Below are positions 23,962-33,548 of a DNA stretch of 64,000 bases, one piece after another. The stretch comes from Aggregatibacter kilianii (lineage in GTDB: Bacteria; Pseudomonadota; Gammaproteobacteria; Enterobacterales; Pasteurellaceae), in the NCBI RefSeq assembly GCF_003129965.1, contig NZ_NRCJ01000008.1, forward strand, positions 62,001 to 126,000, written 5' to 3'. The notes below the pieces were generated by a model. The model saw nothing but the letters and a program-made list of their open reading frames with translations. It did not search any database and had not been told where the DNA came from. The stretch's first letter is position 1. Every line of letters begins with the position of its first letter. The position numbers and the translations under genes are program-made.

Positions 23962-24816
23962 ATGAAGCAATTCGGGCGACGATGGAAACTTGACATAAGT
24001 AACGATCAGGAAACGTTGAGTATCGAACAATTGCGTGTGGCATTTGAAATTGATAAGACTATCAACGAGAAGCCAAACCCGGCAAAAATCCAAGTCTGGA
24101 ATTTAAATCGAGATCACCTTAATCAACTTTTAAGTGGTGCGTTTCAAAAAGCTACTTTATCGGTTGGTTATGGCGAATTGCGCCAGATTTATTCCGGTGA
24201 TATTACAAAAGCGCGCGTATTACGTCAGGGCTTGGATTTCGTGTTAACGCTCGAATGTGCGGACGGACATCAAGCCTATACGAAATCGCGGGCAACAACG
24301 ACACTTAAAGCGGGTGCAACAGATGAGCAAATTGTTCAGGAATTACAGAAAACCATGCCAAAAGTGCAGACGGGCGCAATAGACATTCCGAATCAACGTA
24401 AACTTCCTCGCGGGCGTGTATTAAACGGCAACAGCCGGGATATTCTCACCAAGATCGCGCGTAACAATGGGGCGAATTGGTCTATTCAGGACGGTTCTTT
24501 GGTTTTCTTGCCGAAAGACAAGGTGTTGAGTGATGACGCCGTTTTGTTGTCGCAGGAAACGGGCATGATTAACGCACCGGAGCAAACCGATGATGGGCTT
24601 GAATTAACCTGTTTGCTTAATCCTGCATTGCAAATAGGTGGGTTAGTCCAGGTGGAATCAATCTTAGAGTATTTCAACGGCGAATATAAAATCGTGAAGC
24701 TGGCGCACAGTGGAGATGGTATTGGCGGAGATTGGCAAAGCAAACTCACCGTGATTGGCGGCAAGTTCAAAAAAGTGGAAAAACCGAAGAAAGACGGTAA
24801 AAAGGATAAAAAATGA
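23962..24816 (+). CDS. Baseplate hub protein (gp27/gpD-like)
   Basis: A 284-residue protein in the hub position before the spike. Features include VAFEIDKTINEKPNPAKIQVWNL at the N-terminus, a LECADGHQAY segment, RGRVLNGNSRDILTKIA and a Lys-rich C-terminal tail. This pattern is common in hub proteins of contractile-tailed phages that trimerise around the spike. The start overlaps nothing upstream and it overlaps the spike gene by four bases. Confidence 0.75.
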   Translation: MKQFGRRWKLDISNDQETLSIEQLRVAFEIDKTINEKPNPAKIQVWNLNRDHLNQLLSGAFQKATLSVGYGELRQIYSGDITKARVLRQGLDFVLTLECADGHQAYTKSRATTTLKAGATDEQIVQELQKTMPKVQTGAIDIPNQRKLPRGRVLNGNSRDILTKIARNNGANWSIQDGSLVFLPKDKVLSDDAVLLSQETGMINAPEQTDDGLELTCLLNPALQIGGLVQVESILEYFNGEYKIVKLAHSGDGIGGDWQSKLTVIGGKFKKVEKPKKDGKKDKK

Positions 24817-25457
24817 ATTATGACCAATCCTTAGCAACCCCAGAAACGGCGACAGATCAGCAAATCCAGCAAGATCGGCTTAACTTACACACCGCTTTGC
24901 CGGCTAAAGTGGTCAGCTTCGATCCTGCAAAACAGACGGTTACGCTTGCGGTACAAATTAAAATGCAACTTGCAGACGGAAGCGGCGCCGACATCCCCCC
25001 GTTGGTTGATGTGCCAGTGAGTTTTCCGCGCGGAGGGGGCTTTGCTGTGACATTTCCGCTACAGGCGGGTGATGAAGGCATTGCTATTTTCTCCGAACGT
25101 TGTATTGACGGATGGTGGCATAGCGGAGGTGCGTCGTTGCCACTAGATTTTCGGTTGCATGATTTGTCTGATGCTATGTTTATCCCGGGCGTCTGTTCGG
25201 TGCCGAAAGCGCTTAATGGCTTTTTTACCGGTGGCTTATCCATGCAAACCCTCGACGGTGGCACGTATATTCGTATTGTGAACGGATCAATCAAGATTAA
25301 AGGCGATATTGAGCATGACGGCAACACAAAACAAAAAGGCGAATTACATTCTACGGGTGCAATTAGTAGCGATACCGACGTAAAAGCGGCGGGTATTTCC
25401 GGCAAGTCACATACTCACCGGGGGGACAGCGGCGGAACAACAGGAACACCACAATGA
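24813..25457 (+). CDS. Gp138-like membrane-puncturing spike protein
   Basis: A 214-residue trimeric spike. An OB-fold-like N-terminal domain (LPAKVVSFDPAKQTVTLAVQ; PLQAGDEGIAIFSERCIDGWW, about 90-110) is followed by a beta-helical region (GTYIRIVNGSIKIKGDIEHDG) and the tip motif SHTHRGDSGG, whose HxH binds iron in known spikes. It pierces the outer membrane at contraction. It is coupled by ATGA overlaps to both neighbours. Confidence 0.88.
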   Translation: MNYDQSLATPETATDQQIQQDRLNLHTALPAKVVSFDPAKQTVTLAVQIKMQLADGSGADIPPLVDVPVSFPRGGGFAVTFPLQAGDEGIAIFSERCIDGWWHSGGASLPLDFRLHDLSDAMFIPGVCSVPKALNGFFTGGLSMQTLDGGTYIRIVNGSIKIKGDIEHDGNTKQKGELHSTGAISSDTDVKAAGISGKSHTHRGDSGGTTGTPQ

Positions 25458-25813
25458 CAACAAGAGTAAGACGGCTGGATAAAAATCACGATTGGACGTT
25501 TGGGCAAGGCTTTTCGAACTACGCCACCGAATCTGAAGCTATCGCGCAGAATGTACAAACCCGCCTTTGGTCATTTGCCAATGACTGGTTTTTGGATTTG
25601 GAACATGGTTTACCGTGGCTTGAGCAAATGGGGCGCGGTGTCAATCTGGCTGATTGGGAAATCAAAATTAAGCGTCATGTATTAGAAACGGAAGGCGTGT
25701 CAAAAATCACCGATTATCAGGCAGATTTTGAACCCGATTCGCGCAAGCTGACAATCTCAATTGACTATCAAGACATTTACGGGCAACAACAGACCGCACG
25801 CTATACAGCTTAA
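25454..25813 (+). CDS. Baseplate wedge protein (gp25/gpW-like)
   Basis: A 119-residue protein of gp25 length with an N-terminal DWTFGQGF and central RLWSFANDWFLDLEHGLPW, followed by LADWEIKIKRHVLETEGVSKI, the conserved gp25 core. It initiates sheath assembly on the baseplate. It overlaps the spike gene by four bases; an uptake-signal hairpin (ACCGCAC ... GTGCGGT, 25793-25820) lies after it, before baseplate J. Confidence 0.82.
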   Translation: MTTRVRRLDKNHDWTFGQGFSNYATESEAIAQNVQTRLWSFANDWFLDLEHGLPWLEQMGRGVNLADWEIKIKRHVLETEGVSKITDYQADFEPDSRKLTISIDYQDIYGQQQTARYTA

Positions 25814-25843
25814 AGTGCGGTCTTTTTTTATGAGGGAATTATA

Positions 25844-26986
25844 ATGGCGACGCTGATTGAAACCGGCATCCAGATTGAGCGATTAAACGACATTATTACA
25901 CGCTTTGAAGAAGGCTTTCGGCAAATTTACGGACAAAATATTGACCTTTCGCCCGATACACCGGACGGACAGATGGTCGGCTTATTATCGCAAATTAAGA
26001 TGGATATTGAAGAACTGGCGGAAAATATCTATCGCCAATTAGATCCTGATGTGGCAACGGGTGCATGGCTTGAACAGCGCGTCGCCTATGCGGGTTTAAT
26101 GCGGCGAGCGGCAAGTTACAGCTATCTGCGCTCGGTAGTTTTAACCGGTGAACCCTTAACACAGCTTTATGCCGGTATTGTCGTTTCAGACCCTCATAAA
26201 GTGCGGTGGGTACTGAATGCAAATGTGCAGTTAGACAGTAACGGTTCCGCACGTGCGGATTTTCGCAGTGAAGAACTGGGCGCATTTAATCTTGCCAAGA
26301 ACACAAATTTGACGATTGAGACTGTGACTCTTGGGCTTAACGCGGCCACAACGCTTGAAAATGCGGAAATCGGCGTGGAAGAAGAAACCGATCAGCAATT
26401 ACGAGAACGTTTTTTCATTAGTCGAACCAAGAATGCGCAAAATTCGGCGGACGCTATCCAATCCAAAATTGCCGCCTTGCCTGATGTTAAACAGGTGAAA
26501 GTGTTAGAGAACAACACCAAACAACGGGACAAAAACGGCGTTGAGCCACATTCTTTAAACGTTATTGTTGACGGTGGCGCAGATAATCAGATCGCGCAAG
26601 TGATTTACGAAAACAAGGGCGCCGGCGTAGGGTTGCAAGGTGGCACAGAAACGACTTTGACCATAAATAATGAGCGTCGCACATTACGCTTTGATCGCGT
26701 TGCGCCGGTTGATGTGCAGGTGTCTATGCGTTGTGTGCGGTATGAAGATTTTACCGAAGTGGATAAAGACGAAATTAAGCGATTATTATCTATCCAAAAG
26801 TTTGAAATCGGTCAGAATTTATCGTTATCCCGTCTTTATTCGCCAATTAACCAGGTGGGCGGATTCTGGGTAGAAGAACTAAAAATTGGACGCAAAGGGC
26901 AGGCATTAAAAGCAGAAAATGTGATTGTTCAGCCACGTGAGCTGGCTCGTATTTTAGCATCCGATATTACTATCGAGGTGGAATAA
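25844..26986 (+). CDS. Baseplate J-like protein (Mu gp47 family)
   Basis: A 380-residue protein with the Baseplate_J signature: LSPDTPDGQMVGLLSQI, LDPDVATGAWLEQRVAYAGL near residues 65-84, and the central EIGVEEETDQQLRERFFISR. It forms the wedge that links hub, sheath and fibres. The stop overlaps the DUF2612 start (TAATG). Confidence 0.9.
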   Translation: MATLIETGIQIERLNDIITRFEEGFRQIYGQNIDLSPDTPDGQMVGLLSQIKMDIEELAENIYRQLDPDVATGAWLEQRVAYAGLMRRAASYSYLRSVVLTGEPLTQLYAGIVVSDPHKVRWVLNANVQLDSNGSARADFRSEELGAFNLAKNTNLTIETVTLGLNAATTLENAEIGVEEETDQQLRERFFISRTKNAQNSADAIQSKIAALPDVKQVKVLENNTKQRDKNGVEPHSLNVIVDGGADNQIAQVIYENKGAGVGLQGGTETTLTINNERRTLRFDRVAPVDVQVSMRCVRYEDFTEVDKDEIKRLLSIQKFEIGQNLSLSRLYSPINQVGGFWVEELKIGRKGQALKAENVIVQPRELARILASDITIEVE

Positions 26987-27561
26987 TGGCTTATGCTGAT
27001 TTATTGATTTGGCAATATCGCAACAAGCCGAAAGCCATTGCCACTATCAAGCTGATAGAAAACATTATCGCCAAAGGCTTTGTTGACCTGTATCAGTTGC
27101 AAGACGTGTTAAATATTGAAACGGCAACAGGTCATCAGTTAGATCTTGTCGGGAAGCACGTAGGGCAGGGGAGAATCATTAACGGGTATCAACTGCGTAA
27201 GTTTTTCGGCTTTCGAGGTTCACCACTCGCACTCGGATTTAGTCAAAAACGTGTCGGCGGTGGGCAATGGTACAGAAAGCGAGATCCATTGGCTGATTCG
27301 GTGCGATTATCCGATGAGGATTATCGATTTCTGATCAAATGCCGAATTTTGAAAAATTACCAGACCAGCACGCTACCAAATATCATTGAGGCGTGCCGGT
27401 TTATTTTTGGAGACGGCTGCCGGGTCATCGATAACTATGACATGACAGTATCAGTATCAGTATCAAACCAAAACATATCCGATTTCAAAAAATTTGCAAT
27501 CAATCATCTTGATATTTTACCGCGCCAAGCAGGCGTGCAATATCTTTTCAGCTTAGTATAG
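26986..27561 (+). CDS. DUF2612 baseplate/tail protein (gpI-like position)
   Basis: A 191-residue protein with the DUF2612 features LQDVLNIETATGHQLDLVGKHVGQGR and FLIKCRILKNYQTSTLPNI. It lies between baseplate J and the fibre gene, where tail protein I-like wedge proteins are encoded. Its DNA includes a short CAGTAT direct repeat (27447-27464) giving SVSVSV. Confidence 0.82.
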   Translation: MAYADLLIWQYRNKPKAIATIKLIENIIAKGFVDLYQLQDVLNIETATGHQLDLVGKHVGQGRIINGYQLRKFFGFRGSPLALGFSQKRVGGGQWYRKRDPLADSVRLSDEDYRFLIKCRILKNYQTSTLPNIIEACRFIFGDGCRVIDNYDMTVSVSVSNQNISDFKKFAINHLDILPRQAGVQYLFSLV

Positions 27562-27570
27562 AGGTCATTT

Positions 27571-29037
27571 ATGGCATTAGTGAATAAACCGGACGAAAGC
27601 ATTTTTGCTTCATCAGCAAAACAGGGCGAAGTGGATAATTTCCCCGATTTGTTGCGTGGGTGGGGAATCACATTCGATCAAACGCAAGGTATTCCGCCTA
27701 TGGAGTGGTTTAACTTTTTGTTTAAACGCCTGGACGAAAAACACGCCTATTTAATGCAGCGCGGTTTGCCGGAATGGTCTGCTACACAAGACTACACTAA
27801 AGGTTCTTGTGTACAGTTTGACGGCTTAAGCTATCGCGCACTAAAAGCAAGCAAAAACAACCAACCAAATGAAGCTAATTCGCAATATTGGGTGCGTTGG
27901 GGTTTTACGCTAACCGAAATTGCCCGTGCGACATTAACCCAATACGGCTTAACTCAACTTTATACCGGTTACGACAGTCAGCGCGAGGATTTAGCATTAA
28001 CGCCTAAAACTGCATTTTTACTAAAACAACTTATTGATTCAAATACAAGAACTCTGGGTAATGTTATTCCGAACAGCAAAAAATCTGATGCTGTGAATAG
28101 TAACTCGTCTGATACTGTAGCGACATCAAAAGCGGTTAAAACGGCTTATGACAAAGGCGTGGAAGCGAAAACCGCAGCAGATAATGCACAGAAAACCGCA
28201 GACGCTGCTTTGCCGCTAAATAATAGCAATAGTAAAGAACTTACTATTGGCGATTATAAGTTTGTATTTCAAACCGACGGAAACTTAGTTGTTATAAGAA
28301 AATCAACGAATGATGTTATTTACGCGGCAAATAGATGGGTTAGCAAACTTGGCGACACACTAACGGGCATATTGCGCACAGTTGGCATTGCTTCAAAACA
28401 GTTTGGCTTTGGTGATTACAATCAACAATACACAAGCGGCGCACCGTTTATGGTTGAAGAAGCTGAAACCGACAGAAAAAATACTTATTTCCCGCTGGTT
28501 AAAGGTAGATTTCGCAAAGCAGGGAAATACGGAACCGCATTCTCATTCGGCTACACAACAAAACAGGGTGAAGGCGATGGATTCGGTAAAGGCATTATCC
28601 ACATGGCGGAAGATAATGGCTCAAATAGATATTGGGCTTTTGAACATAACGGCGATTTTATTGCGGCGAATGATGTTAAAACCGCTGGTGGTAAATCACT
28701 AAATACAGCTGCACAATTAAGTGATTTCGCATATCAAAAAATCGGTAATTTTGAGATTCGCCGGTATCCAGACGGGACGATGATACAAACGTATTTTATA
28801 GAACAGTATGATTTAAAAGACTGGGTGGAGAAATCATTTAACTGGGCACAAGCATTTGTAGGAAGCCCGCTGATCTTTGAAAAAATCCAAACGTCGTATA
28901 ACGGGAATCATTCATGCGGTGTAAATATACTAAAAAAATCAACAAACACAACGTGTTATTATTTTGAATGGGAAGTTGGAACTCCTGACCAAGGTAACGT
29001 AAAAATCCAATTCTTAGCAATCGGGAGATGGAAGTAA
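27571..29037 (+). CDS. Tail fibre protein
   Basis: A 488-residue receptor-binding fibre. The N-terminal 130 residues (ALVNKPDESIFASSAKQGEVD, GWGITFDQTQGIPPMEWFNFLF) attach to the baseplate. A SDTVATSKAVKTAYDKG motif near residues 185-205 is the common fibre repeat. The distal part is beta-rich and probably holds host specificity. It is followed by its assembly protein in a one-base TAATG overlap. Confidence 0.85.
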   Translation: MALVNKPDESIFASSAKQGEVDNFPDLLRGWGITFDQTQGIPPMEWFNFLFKRLDEKHAYLMQRGLPEWSATQDYTKGSCVQFDGLSYRALKASKNNQPNEANSQYWVRWGFTLTEIARATLTQYGLTQLYTGYDSQREDLALTPKTAFLLKQLIDSNTRTLGNVIPNSKKSDAVNSNSSDTVATSKAVKTAYDKGVEAKTAADNAQKTADAALPLNNSNSKELTIGDYKFVFQTDGNLVVIRKSTNDVIYAANRWVSKLGDTLTGILRTVGIASKQFGFGDYNQQYTSGAPFMVEEAETDRKNTYFPLVKGRFRKAGKYGTAFSFGYTTKQGEGDGFGKGIIHMAEDNGSNRYWAFEHNGDFIAANDVKTAGGKSLNTAAQLSDFAYQKIGNFEIRRYPDGTMIQTYFIEQYDLKDWVEKSFNWAQAFVGSPLIFEKIQTSYNGNHSCGVNILKKSTNTTCYYFEWEVGTPDQGNVKIQFLAIGRWK

Positions 29038-29630
29038 TGGCAATCTACTATAAAAATGGTTTCTATAACGATGAAAATGGCGGCTATGTACCGCAAGGTG
29101 CAGTAGAAATCACCGAACAAACCTACCGCACTTTACTTGATGGTCAAGCTACAGGAAAACAAATTATTGCTGATAACACAGGCAAGCCAATTTTAGTTGA
29201 ACCACAACCAAGCCCCGCGCACGAGTTAAAAGACGGCAAATGGATAATTTCACCCGAAAAACTAACCGCACTTTTGCAACAACGAAAAACGAATTTGCTC
29301 AAAACCATCGCCGACAAAACCGATAATTTCAAAGCGCAGTATCTAATCGGCTATTCACAGGCAGAAATTGACAGTTTTTATCGACAAGAACGTGAAGCGC
29401 GAGACGAATTGCCGACCATGCTTTTGACGGAAATTTTCGAAGGGCGCGATGATTTAAGCTCAATTGATGACTTGAAAAAAAAGGTTATCGAAAAAGCGGA
29501 CCTGTTCGCGATCATCATGGGTAAACTCTTTGCAATTAAACAAGGCTTTGAAAAGCATATTGAGCAAGCCGAAACAATGGAACAATTGGATAAAATTGAA
29601 CAGGAGATTAACCAATGGCAAAAACTGTGA
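29037..29630 (+). CDS. Tail fibre assembly chaperone
   Basis: The open frame reaches 29028, but ATG 29037 overlaps the fibre stop (TAATG) with GGGAGATGG upstream, so I use it. The 197-residue protein has the Tfa-like start MAIYYKNGFYNDENGGYVP and a helical C-terminal half. It helps the fibre trimerise. Overlaps the next gene by 16 bases. Confidence 0.82.
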   Translation: MAIYYKNGFYNDENGGYVPQGAVEITEQTYRTLLDGQATGKQIIADNTGKPILVEPQPSPAHELKDGKWIISPEKLTALLQQRKTNLLKTIADKTDNFKAQYLIGYSQAEIDSFYRQEREARDELPTMLLTEIFEGRDDLSSIDDLKKKVIEKADLFAIIMGKLFAIKQGFEKHIEQAETMEQLDKIEQEINQWQKL

Positions 29631-29872
29631 AAACATGGGGCTATCATGTAGTCGTGGCAATCGATCAGTTATTCAACGCGCTGATTGGCGGCGCAGCAGA
29701 TGAGACATTATCAAGCCGCACCTATCGTCGCGCAGCTCTAACCGAGTATCCGCGTAAGCGTTGGCGCGTACTTTACCGCGTGATTAACGGGGTGTTCTTT
29801 GACCGTAACCACTGCAAAGAAGCGTATTTTAGTGAGGTTTACCGCCGACAATACACCGAAGATTTTCAATAG
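29615..29872 (+). CDS. Conserved phage protein of unknown function
   Basis: An 85-residue basic protein (VAIDQLFNALIGGAADETLSSRTYR; a Cys-containing C-terminus NHCKEAYFSEV). Similar short proteins end the tail module in other Gram-negative prophages, but no function is known to me. It overlaps the fibre assembly gene and is the last gene of the late operon before a terminator. Confidence 0.65.
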   Translation: MAKTVKTWGYHVVVAIDQLFNALIGGAADETLSSRTYRRAALTEYPRKRWRVLYRVINGVFFDRNHCKEAYFSEVYRRQYTEDFQ

Positions 29873-29880
29873 CATAAACA

Positions 29881-29906
29881 AAACGGCGGGGAATCCGCCG
29901 TTTCTT
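29881..29906. terminator. Terminator ending the late operon
   Basis: Perfect 9-bp stem AAACGGCGG / CCGCCGTTT with a five-base loop. It lies between the convergent late operon and integrase gene and can serve both. Confidence 0.85.
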
Positions 29907-29918
29907 CCTTATCATAGG

Positions 29919-31124
29919 TTAGCCATTTATCCATTCGTCCACCTGATCCGCCCACCGTTGCATCATCTCTTTACGCTGTTCGGCATATTCCGCTTTGTTG
30001 TAAACAGCACGTACACCTTGTTGTTCATGTGCCAGGCTTTTCTCAATCCAATCACTGTTAAAACCCATTTCGTGCAGCAGGGTAGATCCTGTGCGGCGTA
30101 AATCATGAACAGTGAAATCATCAATGCGATTTTCATCTTTGTTGATGATGTTGATACAGTTTGCTATAACTCGATTAAGCGAGCTATTCGCGATTGGCTG
30201 ACCACGATTTATTCTTCCCGGCAACAGATACGGCGAACCTTCCGAATAAATTTGAAATGCGACGATGATGTCTAATGCCTGTTCTGACAAATAGACGTTG
30301 TGCGCCCGTTTTGCTTTCATTCGGTCTGCCGGAATCGTCCACACCTTATTTTTAAAATCCACCTCGTCCCAAGTTGCATTAATGAGTTCCCCTTTTCGCA
30401 CAAGCGTTAGCAGGATAAATTTGACTGCTTTTTTCAGCGCAAAATCGGATTGCGTATTTTCAAGCGTACTGAAGAAGAGTTTTATCTCTCTCGGGGTTAG
30501 AACGCGTTCGCGCTTTTTGAACGTTGCAATAGATGAATTTGCGATTTCGTCGGCCGGATTTGTCAGTTTATGGCCGCGCTGAATCGCGTATCGGTAGATA
30601 TTCGCGATTAGATCACGAACGAAAATGGCCGTGGAAGGCGCACCGCGATCTTTAATTTTATTGCAATGGCGGCGGATTTCATCCGTAGTGATTTCGGTCA
30701 TTAAGCGATTCCCAAACGTACCTTTAATATCTCGTTCATAAGTGGCCGCGCGTAGGGCTTTTGTACTTTCTGCCAGTTGCACCTCATCAAGGTATTTTTC
30801 AGCGAAAGCAGAAAAGCGATCTGCATTGCGGATAAGGTGTTTTTGGTTACGCTTTTCACCGGCGGGAGAAATTCCTTCACTGACCTGCTTCCTTGCGATC
30901 ATTAATTTTTCGCGCGCTTCTGCGAGATTTATTCCGTCGGCGCCGTATTTGCCGATAGTTAAAGTTTCGCGCCTACCGTTGATCCTGTAGTCGTAACGAA
31001 AAGTGATAGTCCCTGCGGGGGTTACTGATACATAAAGCCCGTCACGATCAGCAACTTTATAGAGTTTATCTTTGGGTTTTAGTGATTTGATTTTTGAATC
31101 GGTGAGCATTTTTATTACGTCCAT
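29919..31124 (-). CDS. int: Tyrosine integrase (P4-like, DUF4102 arm-binding domain)
   Basis: A 401-residue site-specific recombinase. N-terminal arm-binding domain (MLTDSKIKSLKPKDKLYKVADRDGLYV), core-binding helices (about 100-200) and catalytic domain with R243 (LVRKGEL), H340-x-x-R343 (HDLRRT), H366 (LAHEQ) and nucleophile Y375 (AVYNKAEY). All catalytic residues are present. An alternative start at 31109 (MLTDSK) agrees better with the family. It reads away from guaA, with about 190 bases between it and the guaA stop that hold repeated sites, so guaA is the likely attachment gene. Confidence 0.92.
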   Translation of the reverse strand: MDVIKMLTDSKIKSLKPKDKLYKVADRDGLYVSVTPAGTITFRYDYRINGRRETLTIGKYGADGINLAEAREKLMIARKQVSEGISPAGEKRNQKHLIRNADRFSAFAEKYLDEVQLAESTKALRAATYERDIKGTFGNRLMTEITTDEIRRHCNKIKDRGAPSTAIFVRDLIANIYRYAIQRGHKLTNPADEIANSSIATFKKRERVLTPREIKLFFSTLENTQSDFALKKAVKFILLTLVRKGELINATWDEVDFKNKVWTIPADRMKAKRAHNVYLSEQALDIIVAFQIYSEGSPYLLPGRINRGQPIANSSLNRVIANCINIINKDENRIDDFTVHDLRRTGSTLLHEMGFNSDWIEKSLAHEQQGVRAVYNKAEYAEQRKEMMQRWADQVDEWING

Positions 31125-31205
31125 TATACCGTCTGAAAAGTGTCGGTATTTTTGATCTTTTTGGATTGTGTTTCAATACACACCGTCAAAAATAACGCAA
31201 TAAAA

Positions 31206-31305
31206 ATGAAATACTATGAAATGATATGAAACGCCATGAAATAACAAAACCCCGACAGAGCGGGGCTTTATGACTATTTTGAAACGTCATGAAATGTTAT
31301 GAAAT
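31206..31305. repeat. Phased ATGAAAY repeats, probable integrase arm-type sites
   Basis: ATGAAAT or ATGAAAC begins at 31206, 31216, 31226 and 31236, exactly 10 bases apart, and a second set (TTGAAAC 31279, ATGAAAT 31289 and 31299) has the same spacing. All face one direction and lie between int and guaA. Ten-base phasing puts all sites on one face of the helix. Integrase or excisionase binding is the natural reading. Confidence 0.6.
31244..31268 (-). terminator. guaA terminator
   Basis: On the reverse strand GCCCCG-CTCTGT-CGGGG is followed by TTTTG. It lies about 45 bases past the guaA stop and inside the integrase arm-site region, between the two clusters. Confidence 0.7.
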
Positions 31306-31306
31306 G

Positions 31307-31340
31307 CGGAAATATTATTCCCACTCAATCGTTGCCGGCG
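31307..31340. other. Probable prophage attachment site at the 3' end of guaA
   Basis: The last codons of guaA (IEWE-stop) and a few following bases face the integrase. The 3' end of guaA is an established integration hot spot for mobile elements. The left copy of the core lies outside the window, so the boundaries cannot be fixed here. Confidence 0.5.
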
Positions 31341-32874
31341 GTTTTCCGCTGATGTCATATACCACGCGGGAAATACCGTTCACTTCATTGATGATACGGT
31401 TGGAGACTTTGCCGAGTAAATCGTAAGGCAGATGTGCCCAATGTGCGGTCATAAAATCGATCGTTTCCACGGCACGCAGAGAAATTACCCAGTCGTATTT
31501 GCGTCCGTCGCCCATCACGCCCACGGATTTCACAGGAAGGAATACGCTAAATGCCTGACTGGTTTTGTCATACCAGCCGCTATTACGCAATTCTTCGATA
31601 AAGATGGCATCGGCGCGGCGTAATAAATCGCAGTATTCTTTTTTGATTTCGCCGAGCACGCGCACGCCCAAGCCCGGGCCCGGGAACGGGTGGCGGTTGA
31701 TCATGTCTGCCGGCAAGCCTAATGCCAAGCCGATTTTACGCACTTCGTCTTTGAACAATTCGCGCAACGGTTCCACCAAGCCGAGTTTCATGTAATCCGG
31801 CAAACCACCGACGTTGTGGTGGGATTTGATCACATGGGCTTTGCCGGTTTTACTGGCGGCGGATTCGATCACGTCAGGATAAATCGTACCTTGCGCCAAC
31901 CATTTTACTTTGGTGAGTTTTTTCGATTCGTCATCGAATACATCGACGAACACTTTGCCGATAATTTTGCGTTTCGCTTCCGGATCGGCAACGCCTGCCA
32001 ACTCGCCTAAGAAGCGGCTTTCCGCATCCACGCGGGTGATGTTCAAGCCGAATTTATTACCAAACATTTCCATCACTTGATCGCCTTCGTTTAAACGCAA
32101 TAAACCGTTATCCACGAACACGCAATGCAGGTTTTTGCCGATGGCGCGGTGTAATAACAAGGCGACCACGGAGGAATCCACGCCGCCGGATAAGCCTAAA
32201 ATTACTTCGTCGTCGCCCACTTGTTCTTTAATGCGGCCAACAGCGTCTTCAATAATGTTTTCCGCCGTCCATTTGGTTTCGCAGCCGCAAATGTTCACCA
32301 CGAAATTGGTTAATAATTCCAAGCCTTTCTTGGTGTGGGTCACTTCCGGGTGGAATTGCACGCCGTAGAAACGACGATTTTCATCGGACATCGCCGCAAT
32401 CGGGCAGGTCGGTGTGGTGCCGGTGATTTGGAAGTGTTGCGGCAAGCGGGTGACTTTATCGCCGTGGCTCATCCACACGTCCAGTTTGCTGTCGCCGTCA
32501 TTTAAATGGGCGAAAAGTGCGGTCGGATTTTCCATTAAAACGGAGGCATAGCCGAATTCACGGTGATCGGAGGTTTCTGTTAAGCCCCCAAGTTGCATTG
32601 CCATGGTTTGCATACCATAGCAAATGCCCAGCACCGGTACGCCGGCATTAAAGACATATTCCGGCGCACGCGGGCTGTTTTCTTCCGTGGTGCTTTCCGG
32701 CCCGCCGGAAAGAATAATGCCTGTCGGGTTAAATTCGCGGATTTGTTGTTCTGTCACATCCCACGCCCAAAGTTCGCAATACACGCCGATTTCACGCACA
32801 CGACGCGCAATGAGTTGGGTGTATTGGGAACCGAAGTCGAGAATGAGGATTTTATGGTTGTGGATGTTGGTCAT
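31315..32874 (-). CDS. guaA: GMP synthase (glutamine-hydrolysing)
   Basis: Converts XMP to GMP using ATP and glutamine. N-terminal class I amidotransferase domain with LSGGPES, the catalytic Cys in GICYGMQ (C85) and His in FHPEV. The ATP-pyrophosphatase domain has the PP-loop [10 protein letters not shown], and the C-terminal dimerisation domain ends ATIEWE. I start at ATG 32874 (MTNIHNHK, as in E. coli GuaA); a TTG at 32886 is not needed. Length 519 residues is normal. The yafQ stop is only four bases upstream, so guaA is likely co-transcribed with the toxin-antitoxin pair, and a PurR-like promoter lies beyond it. guaB is not next to it. Confidence 0.97.
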   Translation of the reverse strand: MTNIHNHKILILDFGSQYTQLIARRVREIGVYCELWAWDVTEQQIREFNPTGIILSGGPESTTEENSPRAPEYVFNAGVPVLGICYGMQTMAMQLGGLTETSDHREFGYASVLMENPTALFAHLNDGDSKLDVWMSHGDKVTRLPQHFQITGTTPTCPIAAMSDENRRFYGVQFHPEVTHTKKGLELLTNFVVNICGCETKWTAENIIEDAVGRIKEQVGDDEVILGLSGGVDSSVVALLLHRAIGKNLHCVFVDNGLLRLNEGDQVMEMFGNKFGLNITRVDAESRFLGELAGVADPEAKRKIIGKVFVDVFDDESKKLTKVKWLAQGTIYPDVIESAASKTGKAHVIKSHHNVGGLPDYMKLGLVEPLRELFKDEVRKIGLALGLPADMINRHPFPGPGLGVRVLGEIKKEYCDLLRRADAIFIEELRNSGWYDKTSQAFSVFLPVKSVGVMGDGRKYDWVISLRAVETIDFMTAHWAHLPYDLLGKVSNRIINEVNGISRVVYDISGKPPATIEWE

Positions 32875-32878
32875 GGTT

Positions 32879-33160
32879 TTATCCAAAAATTTCAGAATGA
32901 GTATTTAATCGAATAAGGTGTAAATCGTCATCAACTAAGCGATAAATCAACACGAGATCATTTTTTATATGACAATCCCGAAAGTCCTTCATATTTCCGG
33001 TAAGTTGGTGATCTTTATACTTTGCCGGTAATACCTTCCTATTTAAAAGGCAATGCATTACTTCAATATATTCGGGACTTGTTGCCATTTGGAAAGACTG
33101 CTTTTTTAAATCCCGTTTAAAATCATTAGTATAATAAAGTTCTCTTTGAGTGTTACTCAT
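32879..33160 (-). CDS. yafQ: YafQ-family mRNA interferase toxin
   Basis: A 93-residue RelE-superfamily toxin. The catalytic pattern of YafQ is complete: [22 protein letters not shown] and C-terminal NTHSEIFG, supplying the His/Asp/His/Phe set used to cut mRNA on the ribosome. The start overlaps the antitoxin stop (TGATG), giving coupling. Its own stop lies four bases before guaA. There are no inactivating changes, so the pair looks functional. Confidence 0.9.
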   Translation of the reverse strand: MSNTQRELYYTNDFKRDLKKQSFQMATSPEYIEVMHCLLNRKVLPAKYKDHQLTGNMKDFRDCHIKNDLVLIYRLVDDDLHLIRLNTHSEIFG

Positions 33161-33423
33161 CAGTCATTCTCCAGAATTTGACGATGTAATTCTTCTAAAG
33201 AGGATGCTTTAATTACTTTTCCATTCAAAGAATCTTCCATTGCCCGACGGGTAATTTCATTCGGCTGATAATCCAAACTGAGCGGAATGGTATTGGTTTT
33301 GGCGATTTGGGTTAAAAACATATTTAATACTTGGGCAGGCGTTAAGCCGTAGCTTTTGATGACGTTAAAGGCTTGCTCTTTGATCTCTGCTTGAGTACGG
33401 AAATTGACAGCGCTATCTAACAT
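33160..33423 (-). CDS. dinJ: DinJ/RelB-family antitoxin
   Basis: An 87-residue antitoxin starting at ATG 33423 (MLDSAVNFRTQAEIKEQA), with GGAGGAACAAATT upstream; an ATG at 33438 would overlap that ribosome site. Residues about 1-48 form a ribbon-helix-helix DNA-binding domain (FRTQAEIKEQAFNVIKSYGLTPAQVLNMFL) and the C-terminus wraps the toxin. With YafQ it should bind the palindrome at 33466-33484 and repress the operon. Confidence 0.88.
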   Translation of the reverse strand: MLDSAVNFRTQAEIKEQAFNVIKSYGLTPAQVLNMFLTQIAKTNTIPLSLDYQPNEITRRAMEDSLNGKVIKASSLEELHRQILEND

Positions 33424-33452
33424 AATTTGTTCCTCCATTAAGTCATGGAGGC

Positions 33453-33484
33453 ATTATACGTCAAATGTATTGCAATGCAATACA
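33453..33484 (-). promoter_or_regulatory. dinJ-yafQ promoter and operator
   Basis: A perfect 9-bp inverted repeat with a one-base centre, TGTATTGCA-A-TGCAATACA (33466-33484), covers the -35 region (TTGCAT on the reverse strand). The -10 TATAAT lies at 33453-33458 after a 16-base spacer. This is the autoregulation site expected for a RelB/DinJ antitoxin. Confidence 0.75.
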
Positions 33485-33548
33485 AAAACATTGCCGATTT
33501 CAACCGCACTTTTAAATGATTTTATGCACTATCGCAAAACGGTGGCGC

